Source: Mangrovicoccus sp. HB161399
GTDB taxonomy: Bacteria > Pseudomonadota > Alphaproteobacteria > Rhodobacterales > Rhodobacteraceae
NCBI RefSeq assembly: GCF_013184745.1
Contig: NZ_JAATVU010000002.1
Location: 33,902 to 97,901 of the forward strand
Reading direction: 5' to 3'
Length of the DNA stretch: 64,000 bases
Both the position numbers and the translations under genes were made by a program. Below are positions 53,401 through 61,698 of the stretch, piece after piece. Under the pieces are notes generated by a model. That model did not search any database. It saw only the letters and a list, made by a program, of their open reading frames with translations, and had not been told where the DNA came from. Positions within the stretch are counted from its first letter, which is position 1. Every line of letters begins with the position of its first letter.

Positions 53401-55546
53401 GGCGGCACACGACCGGCTGAACACCATCGCCGAGAACTCGCCCGGCGCGCTGTTCGAGCTGCTGCTGCATCCCGACCGCAGTGCGGAATGGCGCTACTTC
53501 AACGCCAAGCTGCCCGAGCTCGTCGGCGTCAGCAGCGGGGATATGGCCGCCGACGCCTATGCGATTTTCGCCAACATCTCCCCGGAGGAAGCCGAGCAGA
53601 TCACCAACCGGTTCTTCGGCGAGCTGGACGAATTCACCGACCAGGTCGAGATCCGCTTCAGCCTGCAGCATCCCGAACGCGGGCTGCGCTGGCTGCTGTG
53701 CAGCGCCAGCCCGGCCCGGCACGAGGACGGGTCCGTCGTCTGGTACGGCAACATCATGGACATCACCGAGCGGCTGGAGATCGAGTATCTCGCCGCCGAA
53801 GCGGCCGCCGAGGTCCACAAGGCGCATAACCGGCTGAGCATGATCGCCGACATCGCGCCAGTCGGGCTCTACGAATTCCGCCGCAAACCCGACGGCAGCC
53901 AGGACCTGCCCTATGCCAGCCGCCGCTTCGAGGAGCTTCTGGGCATCACAGAAATCGAGGGCAGCGGCACGGAGGGCGTCTTCCGCCGGATCGATCCGCA
54001 GGACCTGCCCACCGTCATCACCACGATCGACGACAGCGCCCGGACCATGTCCCAATGGAAGGTCCGGTTCCGCCTGCATCATCCGACGCGCGGGCTGCTT
54101 TGGCTCTCGGCCTCCTCCATCCCCCGGCAGGAGGAGGACGGCTCCATCATCTGGACCGGGGCGATGCATGACGTCACGGCCGACGTGCTGCGGGAGGCCG
54201 AGCTGCGCCGCGCCCACGAGCTGGCCGAGACGATGCGCGCCGAGAACGAGCGGCAGGCGCTGCATGACGGGCTGACCGGCCTGCCGAACCGGCGCTACTA
54301 CGACAACATGATGGCCAAGCGGCTGGACTACGCGCAGAATTCGAAGGTGCGCGACTGCGTGCTGATCCGCGTCGATCTTGACCACTTCAAGTATGTCAAC
54401 GACACGCTGGGGCACGAGGCGGGCGATCTTGTGCTGATGCGGGTGGCAGAAGTGCTGCGCAACTGCCTGCGCGGCGAGGACTTCGCCTCGCGCATCGGCG
54501 GCGACGAGTTCTCGATCATCCTCGCCCCCGGCATGACCGAGGAGAATGCCCGCGAGATCGTGGAGCGCATCCAGGTCAAGCTGGCCGAGCCGCTGGTCTA
54601 TGACGGCCGCCTCTGCCGCTTCGGCGCCAGCTTCGGCATCGCCCATACCGACAACCTGACCGCGCTCGGCCCGGAACTGCAGCTCTTCGCCGATGCCGCG
54701 CTCTACAAGGCCAAGGACGGCGGCCGCAACCGGATGGAATTCTTCACCACCGATCTGCACCAGGGCATCCTCAACGACCGCCGCCTGGCCAGCGAGATCC
54801 ATGCCGGCATGGAGCGGGACGAGTTCGTCCCCTATTTCCAGCCCCAGGTCACGGCCCGCGACGGCAGCCTCGTCGGGGTGGAGACGCTGCTGCGCTGGAA
54901 CCACCCAGAACGCGGCGTGCTGGTGCCAGGCGATTTCATGCATGTCGCGGAGCAGCTGCGGCTGGTGCCGGAAATCGACCGCATCATGATGCTGAAATCC
55001 CGCGACGCGCTGAAGCGCTGGCGCGCCAAGGGGCTGGTCATCCCGAAGATCAGCTTCAATGTCAGCTCGGGACGGATGCACGACCCGGATGTCGTCGACA
55101 TGGCGCGGTCGCTCCTGGACGGCGAGACCAAGGTGGCGTTCGAACTGCTGGAATCGATCCTGGTCGAGGAGGAAAGCGACGCCTTCAAGTTCCATGTCGA
55201 CATGATCCGCGAAGCCGGGATCGAGATCGAGATCGACGATTTCGGCTCGGGCCATGCCTCGATCATCGGGCTGATGGAAATCGCCCCGCAGGCGCTGAAG
55301 ATCGACCGCCGCATCGTCATGCCGGTGGCGCGCGACGACCGGGCGAAGAACCTGCTGCGCGCCATCGTGGAGATTGCCGAAACGCTCGGGATCAAGACCA
55401 TCGCCGAGGGCGTCGAAACCGAGGAGCAGATCGCCATCCTGCGCCAGGCCGGCTGCGACATGCTCCAGGGCTACGTCTATTCGCGCCCGCTCAGCGAGGA
55501 CGCGCTGACCTCCTATCTGAGCGGCGGCATCCAGAAATCCGCGTGA
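50423..55546 (+). CDS. Nine-PAS GGDEF-EAL cyclic-di-GMP signalling protein
   Basis: The 1707-residue protein contains about nine successive PAS domains (roughly 1-120, 135-260, 270-400, 430-550, 570-690, 720-840, 850-975, 985-1115, 1125-1255), several followed by PAC motifs such as FEYRLRCRDGRYKWFEASSR. A GGDEF domain follows (about 1270-1440) with intact IGGDEFSII and an upstream RGED inhibitory-site motif, then an EAL domain (about 1455-1700) with VETLLRWNHP, DDFGSGHAS and EGVETEEQ. Both diguanylate cyclase and phosphodiesterase residues look present. No signal peptide or membrane helix is visible, so it should be cytoplasmic. Ligands of the PAS domains are unknown. Confidence 0.95.
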   Translation: MEDGLQQYSRVVQDLPGPACLVAPDGRILSANAAMAAALGYPPQDLAGRQPGEFCSPGFGEMIAAAQARLVEEGSAESSSAAFRLGDGSERYFDCVFTPLGHGGDGGLAMLELQPPCGNGRPPAEGAREPAPLPREDHYRVLNDAAATASFGQWYLQLDSRKFWATDSFYSLLGYAPFETQIDSLWLRSQVHPDDIGMSLAAVEDLIRDRSSQVRFEYRLRCRDGRYKWFEASSRKVEGDGLPPMLCGSLIDIDRRKASAERLRNALVSAQSARAEVERNGEMLRIATEAGGAVAWHFDPATGLVTYTMPPRLALGYSDEDLTQPISNMQGDVHPDDAASVREALGALVEGRSERSHVDYRKRHRDGTWMWFSSEARPMLGSGGGEGRPDLICGITMDITARKRAEEALRGAVDDARAARDETEKSRKRLQYRMALQRVASESSNVVPWYIIPSTGEEEVGPHLGTLLGYSSSFRIRGTEMEGLMHPDDRSAATAAFEELLSGRRREMSHDLRLRRRDGSWCWISSVGKHVDNAAGSMPGMVCGSLVDISVRKAYEARLADALQDAESARQAAKANAEMLGIAAKCGEIGAWRIGIEPGDAWMEDEGFRQLGYEPGAFVPDFEGWGKLVHPEDIDDARHRLKGLLHGERGIYESEMRILHADGSYHWYRFVGRKIDRSVEGLPPFFAGAHTRIDALKENERQLARALEAAQDATATALLREEVMALTSESGQVGHFMIYPELGEGVAPDLTYRLLGYEPGGFPCTDAGWRALHHPDDIGAAIDEMEALFAGKIDVYDIVNRLRHWDGSYHWYRVVARKIDRAAQGLPFVLAGAIFNIDAQRASETRLANAAEEARQAVDRLNVLANRAPGALFEYQSYPDGRMDFHYFSAALPDIMGVDPEALAANGKAIYTNIRPEDVPEAKRLVERARASKQVFEYQHRIDHPTRGLRWILVKALPYDNEDGSTTWFGNTLDVTEELEVERRAREAGDEAKAAHDRLNTIAENSPGALFELLLHPDRSAEWRYFNAKLPELVGVSSGDMAADAYAIFANISPEEAEQITNRFFGELDEFTDQVEIRFSLQHPERGLRWLLCSASPARHEDGSVVWYGNIMDITERLEIEYLAAEAAAEVHKAHNRLSMIADIAPVGLYEFRRKPDGSQDLPYASRRFEELLGITEIEGSGTEGVFRRIDPQDLPTVITTIDDSARTMSQWKVRFRLHHPTRGLLWLSASSIPRQEEDGSIIWTGAMHDVTADVLREAELRRAHELAETMRAENERQALHDGLTGLPNRRYYDNMMAKRLDYAQNSKVRDCVLIRVDLDHFKYVNDTLGHEAGDLVLMRVAEVLRNCLRGEDFASRIGGDEFSIILAPGMTEENAREIVERIQVKLAEPLVYDGRLCRFGASFGIAHTDNLTALGPELQLFADAALYKAKDGGRNRMEFFTTDLHQGILNDRRLASEIHAGMERDEFVPYFQPQVTARDGSLVGVETLLRWNHPERGVLVPGDFMHVAEQLRLVPEIDRIMMLKSRDALKRWRAKGLVIPKISFNVSSGRMHDPDVVDMARSLLDGETKVAFELLESILVEEESDAFKFHVDMIREAGIEIEIDDFGSGHASIIGLMEIAPQALKIDRRIVMPVARDDRAKNLLRAIVEIAETLGIKTIAEGVETEEQIAILRQAGCDMLQGYVYSRPLSEDALTSYLSGGIQKSA

Positions 55547-55576
55547 GCGCCGGGGCGCCCGCGCGGTCGGGCTGGG

Positions 55577-56596
55577 TCAGCGCCAGCCGAGGGCCGGAGC
55601 GACATGGGTCAGGATGCTTTCGATCACATGGGCGTTGTAGTCGACGCCCAGCATGTTAGGCACCGTCAGCAGCAGCGTGTCCGCCTCTGCGATCGCTTCG
55701 TCCCTTGCCAGCTGGTCGATCAGCCGGTCGGGCTCGTCCGCATAGCCGCGGCCGAAGACGGAGCGGGTCTGGTCGATGAAGCCGAATTGGTCGCGCTCCT
55801 TGCGCCCGCCGCCGAAATAGCGCCGGTCCAGATCGTTGGTGATCGCGAAGATCGACCGGCTGACCGAGGTCCGCGGCTCGCGCTTGTGGCCGGCTTCCTT
55901 CCAGGCGGCCTTGTAGGCCCGGATCTGCTTCGCTTGCTGGACATGGAAGGGTTCGCCGGTCTCGTCATCCTTCAGCGTCGAACTCTGCAGGTTCATGCCG
56001 AGCTTCGCCGCCCAGACCGCCGTCGCATCCGACCCCGCGCCCCACCAGATGCGGTCGCGCAGCCCGGGGCTCTGCGGCTCGAGCCGCAGCAGGCCCGGCG
56101 GGTTGGGGAACATCGGCTGCGGGTTCGGCTCTGCGAAGCCCTCGCCCTTCAGCATGTGCAGGAAGACCTCTGTGTGGCGCCGCGCCATGTCGGCAGGGCT
56201 CTCGCCCTCGCCCGGGCCGTAGCCGAAGTATTTCCAGCCGTCGATCACCTGCTCGGGCGAGCCGCGCGAGATGCCGAGCTGCAGCCGCCCGCCGGCGATC
56301 AGGTCCGCCGATCCCGCGTCTTCCACCATGTAGAGCGGGTTCTCGTAGCGCATGTCGATGACGCCGGTGCCGATCTCGATCTTCGAGGTCCGCGCGCCGA
56401 CCGCCGCGAGCAGCGGGAAGGGCGAGGCAAGCTGCCGCGCATAGTGATGGACGCGGAAATAGGCGCCGTCGAGGCCGAGCCCCTCGGCAGCCACGGCGAG
56501 GTCGATGGATTGCAGCAGCACGTCGGACGCGGACCGCACCTGCGAGCCGGGATCCGGGCTCCAATGCCCGAAGGACAGAAAACCGATCTTCTTCAT
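55577..56596 (-). CDS. LLM-class flavin-dependent oxidoreductase
   Basis: The 339-residue protein belongs to the luciferase-like monooxygenase superfamily: IGFLSFGHWSPDPGSQVRSA at the N-terminus, AYFRVHHYARQLASPFPLLA, IEIGTGVIDMRYENPLYMVE, AGGRLQLGISRGSPEQVIDG and WWGAGSDATAVWAAKLGMNL. Such enzymes use FMN from a separate reductase to oxygenate or oxidise small organic substrates; no specific substrate can be named. ATG is chosen because family members start MKKIGF; an open frame upstream lacks homology. It converges on the PAS-GGDEF-EAL gene, 30 bases away, and is a separate unit from the downstream oxygenase gene. Confidence 0.9.
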   Translation of the reverse strand: MKKIGFLSFGHWSPDPGSQVRSASDVLLQSIDLAVAAEGLGLDGAYFRVHHYARQLASPFPLLAAVGARTSKIEIGTGVIDMRYENPLYMVEDAGSADLIAGGRLQLGISRGSPEQVIDGWKYFGYGPGEGESPADMARRHTEVFLHMLKGEGFAEPNPQPMFPNPPGLLRLEPQSPGLRDRIWWGAGSDATAVWAAKLGMNLQSSTLKDDETGEPFHVQQAKQIRAYKAAWKEAGHKREPRTSVSRSIFAITNDLDRRYFGGGRKERDQFGFIDQTRSVFGRGYADEPDRLIDQLARDEAIAEADTLLLTVPNMLGVDYNAHVIESILTHVAPALGWR

Positions 56597-56723
56597 GGGA
56601 CTTCCTTTCGCGCGCCTTACATGGCGCAGGCTGTTCCCTAGATAGGCCGCCTCCCAGCCCGCTGTCAGGGGCGGAGTCTGTGCCGGAGCGCGCAAGCGGT
56701 CTGCATCCGCGCCCAGGCGCGGG

Positions 56724-57344
56724 TCAGACCCACTTGTAGTTGAAGCTAACCGAGATGCGCTCGTCCTCGGACATGTTCATCGGGACTTCGTGGCGCAGCC
56801 AGCTTTCCCACAGCAGGACATCGCCCACCGCGGGCTTCGCGTAGACGAAGGTCCGCAGATCCTCGCGGCAGCCCTTCTTCCGCGCGGGCGCGGCCATCAT
56901 CCGGGCGGAGCGCGGGTCTTCGAGCTTCAGTGCCGATGCGCCGTCCGGCATCGCGACATAGGTCGTGCCGGAGATTACCGAATGCGGGTGCAGGTGCGAC
57001 GCATGCATGCCGCCCTCGGGCAGAATGTTGATCCAGAGGTCCTCCAGCTCCAGCCTGCCCTCGCCCAGGTCGAATTCCAGGTCTTCGGCAAAAGCCGCGA
57101 CATGGGCGTCGAGCGCCTTCTTCACCTCGGCGAAGATCGGGAAGCGCCAGGGCAGATCGGTCAGCGAGGCATAGGAGGTGTAGCCGGGATAGCCGTTCTC
57201 CTCGCACCATTGTTGGCCGGCCTCGTCATCCTCGGCGATGACGTAGCAGGAATTTTCCAGCTCGCGCGGGTCGATGTCATGCCCCAGCTCGGTGAGGCGG
57301 GCGCGGTAGAGACGGGTGACGAAGAGAGAATCGATCTGGGCCAT
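56724..57344 (-). CDS. Putative 2OG-Fe(II) oxygenase (TIGR02466 family)
   Basis: The 206-residue protein matches the family of putative iron/2-oxoglutarate oxygenases TIGR02466: N-terminal DSLFVTRLYRARLTE, the double-stranded beta-helix segment LWINILPEGGMHASHLHPHS, and GDVLLWESWLRHEVPMN with SVSFNYKW at the C-terminus. HxH and the later RHEV supply likely metal and 2-oxoglutarate ligands. The substrate is unknown; related proteins occur in marine bacteria and phages. ATG is the obvious start. It is 127 bases upstream of the LLM gene on the same strand. Confidence 0.85.
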   Translation of the reverse strand: MAQIDSLFVTRLYRARLTELGHDIDPRELENSCYVIAEDDEAGQQWCEENGYPGYTSYASLTDLPWRFPIFAEVKKALDAHVAAFAEDLEFDLGEGRLELEDLWINILPEGGMHASHLHPHSVISGTTYVAMPDGASALKLEDPRSARMMAAPARKKGCREDLRTFVYAKPAVGDVLLWESWLRHEVPMNMSEDERISVSFNYKWV

Positions 57345-57387
57345 GGCCGTTCTCTAGCCCAGCGGCGCCGCGCGGGCGAGAGGCTTG

Positions 57388-58038
57388 TCAGCCATCGGTC
57401 GGCACCCGGCGAAGCAGCGGCCGGAGGCACCGGCCCGTTTTGCAAAGCAAGTGGAGGAAGAAACCCGCAGCCCGAAGCGTGCCTCCGCCCCGGATGGCCT
57501 CCATGTGCCAATCAGCATCGGACCAGCGTGGCGCCAAGACCGGCGGCGGATCGGCGACCAGCACCCGGATGCTCCCGGGGACGAATGCCCAAGAGGCCAA
57601 GACCGCAGCAGGAAGCGCCGAGCCGATCTTGGAGACCTGGGAGACCGGCTCACGGAACATGTGGAGATTTTCCGGCCTTCCCAGCTTGTCCGGTTCGCGC
57701 ACGAGCACCCGCCTTTGCCGCGCCAGGATGGCCTGGTTCAGGCGCGCAATGCTGCGCGGGAATATCAAGATAGCGGCCAGTCCGAAGGCAACCAGGCCCA
57801 TGCCAACCACAGCCGATGCCGCGACCTGGAGCAGTCCTGCCCATTTCAGCAAGTCGGTCAGCCAGCCTATGGCCGGAAGGGCGGAGCCTGCCGCAACGCC
57901 GGTAAGGACCTCCCGCCGGAAAGCCTCGGGGCCGATCTCTTCCGTGAAAGGGGCCTGCGGGGTCCGGCCGATCTCGGAAAAGGGACACGGACGGCAATCA
58001 CTTGGGGAAACTCGCCGGGCCATCCTTTCCGGCCCCAT
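57388..58038 (-). CDS. Possible membrane protein of unknown function
   Basis: An open frame of 216 residues whose middle looks like two membrane helices: VLTGVAAGSALPAIGWLTDL and LLQVAASAVVGMGLVAFGLA with AILIFPRSIARLNQ next. No family is recognised. Nothing like a good ribosome-binding site precedes either candidate ATG (58038 or 58023). It begins just after the rplP terminator, transcribed the same way. It may be a real gene or a chance frame in GC-rich DNA; the balanced hydrophobic block argues for a protein. Confidence 0.35.
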   Translation of the reverse strand: MGPERMARRVSPSDCRPCPFSEIGRTPQAPFTEEIGPEAFRREVLTGVAAGSALPAIGWLTDLLKWAGLLQVAASAVVGMGLVAFGLAAILIFPRSIARLNQAILARQRRVLVREPDKLGRPENLHMFREPVSQVSKIGSALPAAVLASWAFVPGSIRVLVADPPPVLAPRWSDADWHMEAIRGGGTLRAAGFFLHLLCKTGRCLRPLLRRVPTDG

Positions 58039-58059
58039 GATTTCGGTCAGGCCGCAATG

Positions 58060-58092
58060 AAAAGGCCCCCGCCGATCGCTCGGCAGGGGCCC
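58060..58092 (-). terminator. Terminator after rplP
   Basis: On the minus strand an eleven-pair stem with one mismatch (GGCCCCTGCCGA / TCGGCGGGGGCC), loop GCGA, followed by TTTT, 28 bases after the rplP stop. It ends the S10-operon transcript here. Confidence 0.85.
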
Positions 58093-58120
58093 TGAACTGT
58101 CTCGCTTGCGCGATCCGGTC

Positions 58121-58534
58121 TTACCAGTCCTCGCGGACCACGACGCGGGTCTTGATCGGCAGCTTCATGGCGGCCAGACGCAGCGCCTCGCGGGCGGTTG
58201 CCTCCGGAACGCCTTCCAGCTCGAACATCACCCGGCCCGGCTTGACCTTGCAGGCCCAGTAATCGACCGAACCCTTGCCTTTACCCATCCGGACTTCGGT
58301 GGGCTTGGAGGTCACGGGCAGGTCCGGGAAGATCCGGATCCAGACGCGGCCCTGACGCTTCATGTGACGCGTCATGGCACGGCGGGCTGCCTCGATCTGG
58401 CGGGCGGTGACGCGCTCGGGCTCAACCGCTTTCAGACCGTAGTGACCGAAGGCCAGATCGGACCCACCCTTGGCTTCGCCATGGATGCGGCCCTTGAACT
58501 GCTTGCGGAATTTCGTACGCTTTGGCTGAAGCAT
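58121..58534 (-). CDS. rplP: 50S ribosomal protein L16
   Basis: The 137-residue protein begins [20 protein letters not shown] and includes the conserved [20 protein letters not shown] and [17 protein letters not shown]16 organises the aminoacyl-tRNA site of the large subunit. It follows rpsC after eleven bases. In most bacteria rpmC and rpsQ come next; here a strong terminator follows instead. Confidence 0.98.
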   Translation of the reverse strand: MLQPKRTKFRKQFKGRIHGEAKGGSDLAFGHYGLKAVEPERVTARQIEAARRAMTRHMKRQGRVWIRIFPDLPVTSKPTEVRMGKGKGSVDYWACKVKPGRVMFELEGVPEATAREALRLAAMKLPIKTRVVVREDW

Positions 58535-58545
58535 TTTCTTATTCC

Positions 58546-59277
58546 TTACCGGTCGTTGTCGCGGTTGCGACGACGATCACCACCGGCGCCGCGGGGGGAC
58601 GGACCGTCCTGCAGCTCCTGGGCCTTGCGATCCCGCGCGGACGGATCATGCTCCATGATCTCGCCTTTGAAGATCCAGACCTTGATGCCGATGATGCCGT
58701 AGGGCGTCATGGCTTCGGCGGTTGCGTAGTCGATGTCGGCCCGCAGCGTGTGCAGCGGAACGCGGCCCTCGCGGTACCACTCGGTGCGCGCGATCTCGGC
58801 GCCGCCCAGACGGCCGGCGACGTTCACGCGGATGCCGAGCGAGCCCATGCGCATGGCGTTCTGCACCGAGCGCTTCATGGCACGGCGGAAGGACACCCGG
58901 CGCTCCAGCTGCTGGGCGATGGATTCGGCAACCAGCTGCGCGTCGAGTTCCGGCTTGCGGACTTCGACGATGTTCAGATGCAGCTCGGAGGCAGTCATCG
59001 CGGCCAGCTTCTTGCGCAGGACTTCGATGTCCGCGCCTTTCTTGCCGATGATGACGCCCGGGCGCGCAGTGTGCACGGTCACCCGGCACTTCTTGTGCGG
59101 GCGCTCGATGATCACGCGGCTGACGCCGGCCTGCTTGCATTCCTTCTTGATGAACTCGCGGATCTTGATGTCCTCGAGAAGAAGGTCGCCGTAGTCCTTG
59201 GTGTCTGCGTACCAGCGGCTGTCCCAGGTGCGGTTGACCTGGAGGCGCATGCCGATCGGATTGACTTTATGTCCCAT
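58546..59277 (-). CDS. rpsC: 30S ribosomal protein S3
   Basis: The 243-residue protein starts [20 protein letters not shown], has the KH-domain core [20 protein letters not shown] and the S3 C-terminal domain ([20 protein letters not shown]). It sits at the mRNA entry tunnel of the small subunit and has helicase function with S4 and S5. Its ATG overlaps the rplV stop (TAATG), so translation is coupled. The C-terminal tail is Arg/Asp/Gly-rich. Confidence 0.98.
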   Translation of the reverse strand: MGHKVNPIGMRLQVNRTWDSRWYADTKDYGDLLLEDIKIREFIKKECKQAGVSRVIIERPHKKCRVTVHTARPGVIIGKKGADIEVLRKKLAAMTASELHLNIVEVRKPELDAQLVAESIAQQLERRVSFRRAMKRSVQNAMRMGSLGIRVNVAGRLGGAEIARTEWYREGRVPLHTLRADIDYATAEAMTPYGIIGIKVWIFKGEIMEHDPSARDRKAQELQDGPSPRGAGGDRRRNRDNDR

Positions 59278-59657
59278 TAGGCTTGCTCCTCGACCTGGCG
59301 GACCTTGATGGTCAGCTCGCTGAACGGCTTCATGATGCGGCCGTAACGGCCACGCGCCCGCGGACGGCCACGCTTCATGACCAGGTTCTTGCCGACGAAG
59401 GCTTCTGCCACGACGAGCTCATCCACATCGAGGTTGTGGTTGTTCTCTGCGTTGGCGATGGCCGATTGCAGGCACTTCTTGACGTCTGCCGCGATCCGCT
59501 TCTCGGAGAAGGTGAGGTCGGCCAGGGCCTTCTCGACCTTCTTGCCGCGGATCAGCTGCGCGACGAGGTTCAGTTTCTGCGGGCTGGTGCGAAGCATGCG
59601 GACTTTCGCCATTGCCTCGTTCTCAGCCACGCGGCGGGGATTCTTTTCCTTGCCCAT
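59277..59657 (-). CDS. rplV: 50S ribosomal protein L22
   Basis: The 126-residue protein has the L22 globular domain ([20 protein letters not shown]) and extended hairpin with conserved [16 protein letters not shown] that reaches into the peptide exit tunnel. It overlaps rpsC by one base and follows rpsS by three. Confidence 0.98.
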   Translation of the reverse strand: MGKEKNPRRVAENEAMAKVRMLRTSPQKLNLVAQLIRGKKVEKALADLTFSEKRIAADVKKCLQSAIANAENNHNLDVDELVVAEAFVGKNLVMKRGRPRARGRYGRIMKPFSELTIKVRQVEEQA

Positions 59658-59660
59658 GGC

Positions 59661-59939
59661 TTATTTCCGCTTCGCTTTCTTGTCCGCCGCGTGACCGTAA
59701 TAGGTCCGGGTCGGAGAATATTCACCGAACTTCTGGCCGATCATGTCCTCGGTGACGTTCACCGGGATATGCTTGTGGCCATTGTACACGCCGAAGGTGA
59801 GACCAACGAACTGCGGCAGGATCGTCGAACGGCGCGACCAGATCTTGATGACTTCGTTGCGCCCGGATTCCCGGGACTTTTCGGCCTTCTTGAGGACGTA
59901 AGCGTCCACGAAAGGCCCTTTCCAAACGGAGCGTGCCAT
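59661..59939 (-). CDS. rpsS: 30S ribosomal protein S19
   Basis: The 92-residue protein begins [20 protein letters not shown] and has [20 protein letters not shown] and the tail [21 protein letters not shown]19 is in the head of the small subunit. Tight spacing on both sides indicates cotranscription with rplB and rplV. Confidence 0.98.
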   Translation of the reverse strand: MARSVWKGPFVDAYVLKKAEKSRESGRNEVIKIWSRRSTILPQFVGLTFGVYNGHKHIPVNVTEDMIGQKFGEYSPTRTYYGHAADKKAKRK

Positions 59940-59942
59940 GGA

Positions 59943-60785
59943 TTAGCGGCCCTTCTTCTTGGCGTGACGCGAGCGGATGATGAGCTTCTGCGACGCCTTG
60001 TTGGTGTTGCGGGTGCGCATGCCCTTGGTGTCCTTGCCCCACGGGGTAACCGGGGTGCGGCCACCGGAGGTGCGGCCTTCACCACCACCGTGCGGGTGGT
60101 CGATCGGGTTCATGACGACACCGCGGACGGACGGACGGATGCCCTTGTGGCGCATGCGACCGGCCTTGCCGAAGTTCTGGTTCGAGTTGTCCGGGTTGGA
60201 CACGGCACCAACGGTGGCCATGCATTCCTGGCGGACCAGACGCAGTTCGCCCGAGGACAGGCGGATCTGGGCGTAGCCGCCGTCACGGCCGACGAACTGG
60301 GCGTAGGTGCCTGCAGCGCGTGCGATCTGGCCGCCTTTGCCGGGCTTCATCTCGATGTTGTGGACGATCGTGCCGATCGGCAGGCCGGAGAACGGCATTG
60401 CGTTGCCCGGCTTGATGTCTGCCTTGGCAGAGGCCACGACCTTGTCGCCGACGCCGAGACGCTGGGGCGCGAGGATGTAGGCCTGCTCGCCGTCTTCGTA
60501 CTTGATCAGCGCGATGAAGGCGGTCCGGTTCGGGTCGTATTCGATCCGCTCGACGGTTGCCGCCACATCGAATTTGCGACGCTTGAAATCGACGACGCGG
60601 TAGAGACGCTTCGCGCCGCCGCCACGACGGCGAGAGGTGATCCGTCCGGTGTTGTTCCGGCCGCCCGACTTGGTCAGACCCTCAGTGAGGGATTTGACCG
60701 GACGCCCTTTCCAAAGCTCCGAACGGTCGATCAGAACCAGCCCGCGCTGGCCAGGCGTCGTCGGTTTGTACGACTTGAGTGCCAT
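59943..60785 (-). CDS. rplB: 50S ribosomal protein L2
   Basis: The 280-residue protein contains the OB-fold and SH3-like domains of L2, with [20 protein letters not shown], the conserved [20 protein letters not shown] segment at the peptidyl transferase region and SHAKKKGR-type basic end ([10 protein letters not shown]). It follows a 173-base leader after the unrecognised gene, a larger gap than any other in the cluster, so translation or transcription may be controlled there. Confidence 0.98.
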   Translation of the reverse strand: MALKSYKPTTPGQRGLVLIDRSELWKGRPVKSLTEGLTKSGGRNNTGRITSRRRGGGAKRLYRVVDFKRRKFDVAATVERIEYDPNRTAFIALIKYEDGEQAYILAPQRLGVGDKVVASAKADIKPGNAMPFSGLPIGTIVHNIEMKPGKGGQIARAAGTYAQFVGRDGGYAQIRLSSGELRLVRQECMATVGAVSNPDNSNQNFGKAGRMRHKGIRPSVRGVVMNPIDHPHGGGEGRTSGGRTPVTPWGKDTKGMRTRNTNKASQKLIIRSRHAKKKGR

Positions 60786-60958
60786 AGTTTCTGTCTTCCG
60801 TTGTTAGAGGGCCCCGTAGGTCCCAGTAGTGAAGGCCCCCGTAGGTGCCCGAATTCAAAAACTGAGGCCCCGGAGCGAATCCGAGGCCGTTCAGGTCCGC
60901 CGCATTTAACAGAGAGGTGACACCGCGTCCATAGCAGAGTCCCGGCTGGCCGAAGCTT
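60786..60958 (-). promoter_or_regulatory. Leader upstream of rplB with a direct repeat
   Basis: The 173-base gap contains a near-duplicate on the minus strand, CACCTACGGGGGCC and GACCTACGGGGCCC, centres 26 bases apart. They could be a protein-binding RNA or a remnant of duplication. In other bacteria rplW-rplB spacing is short. Confidence 0.4.
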
Positions 60959-61639
60959 TCAGCCAAGACCGCGCCGATGCCGCAAATCCGTGCTCTCTAT
61001 GGCTTTCCTCTGGACATAGCGCAAGTGCCCGATCGCCCCCTCAAAGGCCCGGTGGGCCTCCCGGTCCTCCAGGAAATCGCCGATGCGCAGCACGTTGACC
61101 GGATGCTTGGCCACGAGCGCCTTGATGCGCGCGACGGCTTCGCCGGTGGGACAGGTGTCGATCAGCCGGCAGGCCGCCTGCGTCGGGGTCAGCAGGTAGA
61201 AATCGCACAGGCGCTTCGGACTGTGCCGCGTGGCGTCGAAGGGCGACGCGCCCAGGGCATGGAATTTCGGCATGATCACGTTCACGTCCGCCTCAACATG
61301 CCGGATCGCCGTGCCGGAAACCTGGCGGAAGCCCAGCGGCGCAAGCTTGGCCAGCGCATGCCGCCGCATTCCCGGAGAAAGGATGTCGGCGTCGGCCCTG
61401 TCGTATTTCAGCTCGTCGAACACCGAGATCAGCCGCAGCTTCCAGTCCACGACCTGGAGGAACGGGTCCCCGTCGAGAGCGGCCATCCGGCCGTAGAGCC
61501 GGAGCGCCGCTTCGCCGGGTTCGGTCCGGTCCTCCGGCACCTTCACGCCCTCAATGATCCAGCGCCTGATCCGTGCCAGCACGTCCGCCTCCCTTCCGGC
61601 CCCGCCCACGGACATAGCGCGGAAATGGCGTCCGGACAT
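60959..61639 (-). CDS. Unrecognised gene between rplW and rplB
   Basis: The 226-residue protein (or 218 if the second Met at 61615 is used) has no family that I recognise. It looks globular and soluble, with a helical C-terminal part (KRLCDFYLLTPTQAACRLID, IKALVAKHPVNVLRIGDFLE). Codon use is like its neighbours, supporting a real gene. Its upstream end coincides with the rplW terminator, and no strong ribosome-binding site is visible before either Met. Insertion of a non-ribosomal gene here, after a terminator, splits the S10 operon. Confidence 0.6.
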   Translation of the reverse strand: MSGRHFRAMSVGGAGREADVLARIRRWIIEGVKVPEDRTEPGEAALRLYGRMAALDGDPFLQVVDWKLRLISVFDELKYDRADADILSPGMRRHALAKLAPLGFRQVSGTAIRHVEADVNVIMPKFHALGASPFDATRHSPKRLCDFYLLTPTQAACRLIDTCPTGEAVARIKALVAKHPVNVLRIGDFLEDREAHRAFEGAIGHLRYVQRKAIESTDLRHRRGLG

Positions 61640-61642
61640 GAA

Positions 61643-61668
61643 AAAGCCCCCGCGGCTGCGGGGGCTTT
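61643..61668 (-). terminator. Rho-independent terminator after rplW
   Basis: Minus strand AAAGCCCCCGC, loop AGCC, GCGGGGGCTTT followed by TT: nine GC-rich pairs plus A-T closure, 30 bases past the rplW stop. It should separate rpsJ-rplC-rplD-rplW from the downstream unit. Confidence 0.88.
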
Positions 61669-61698
61669 CCTCATGGCTTGGCCCGAAGGACGTCCGGG

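Noticed and set aside
50357..55255. 1632-codon minus-strand frame opposite the PAS-GGDEF-EAL gene
   Set aside because: It is antisense to a gene with clear domains and has no family resemblance or ribosome-binding site.
60682..60966. Small frame ending before rplB (GTYGGLHYWDLRGPL) as a leader peptide
   Set aside because: It runs into rplB codons out of frame, has no ribosome-binding site and is explained by the leader repeat; kept only as a note on the repeat.
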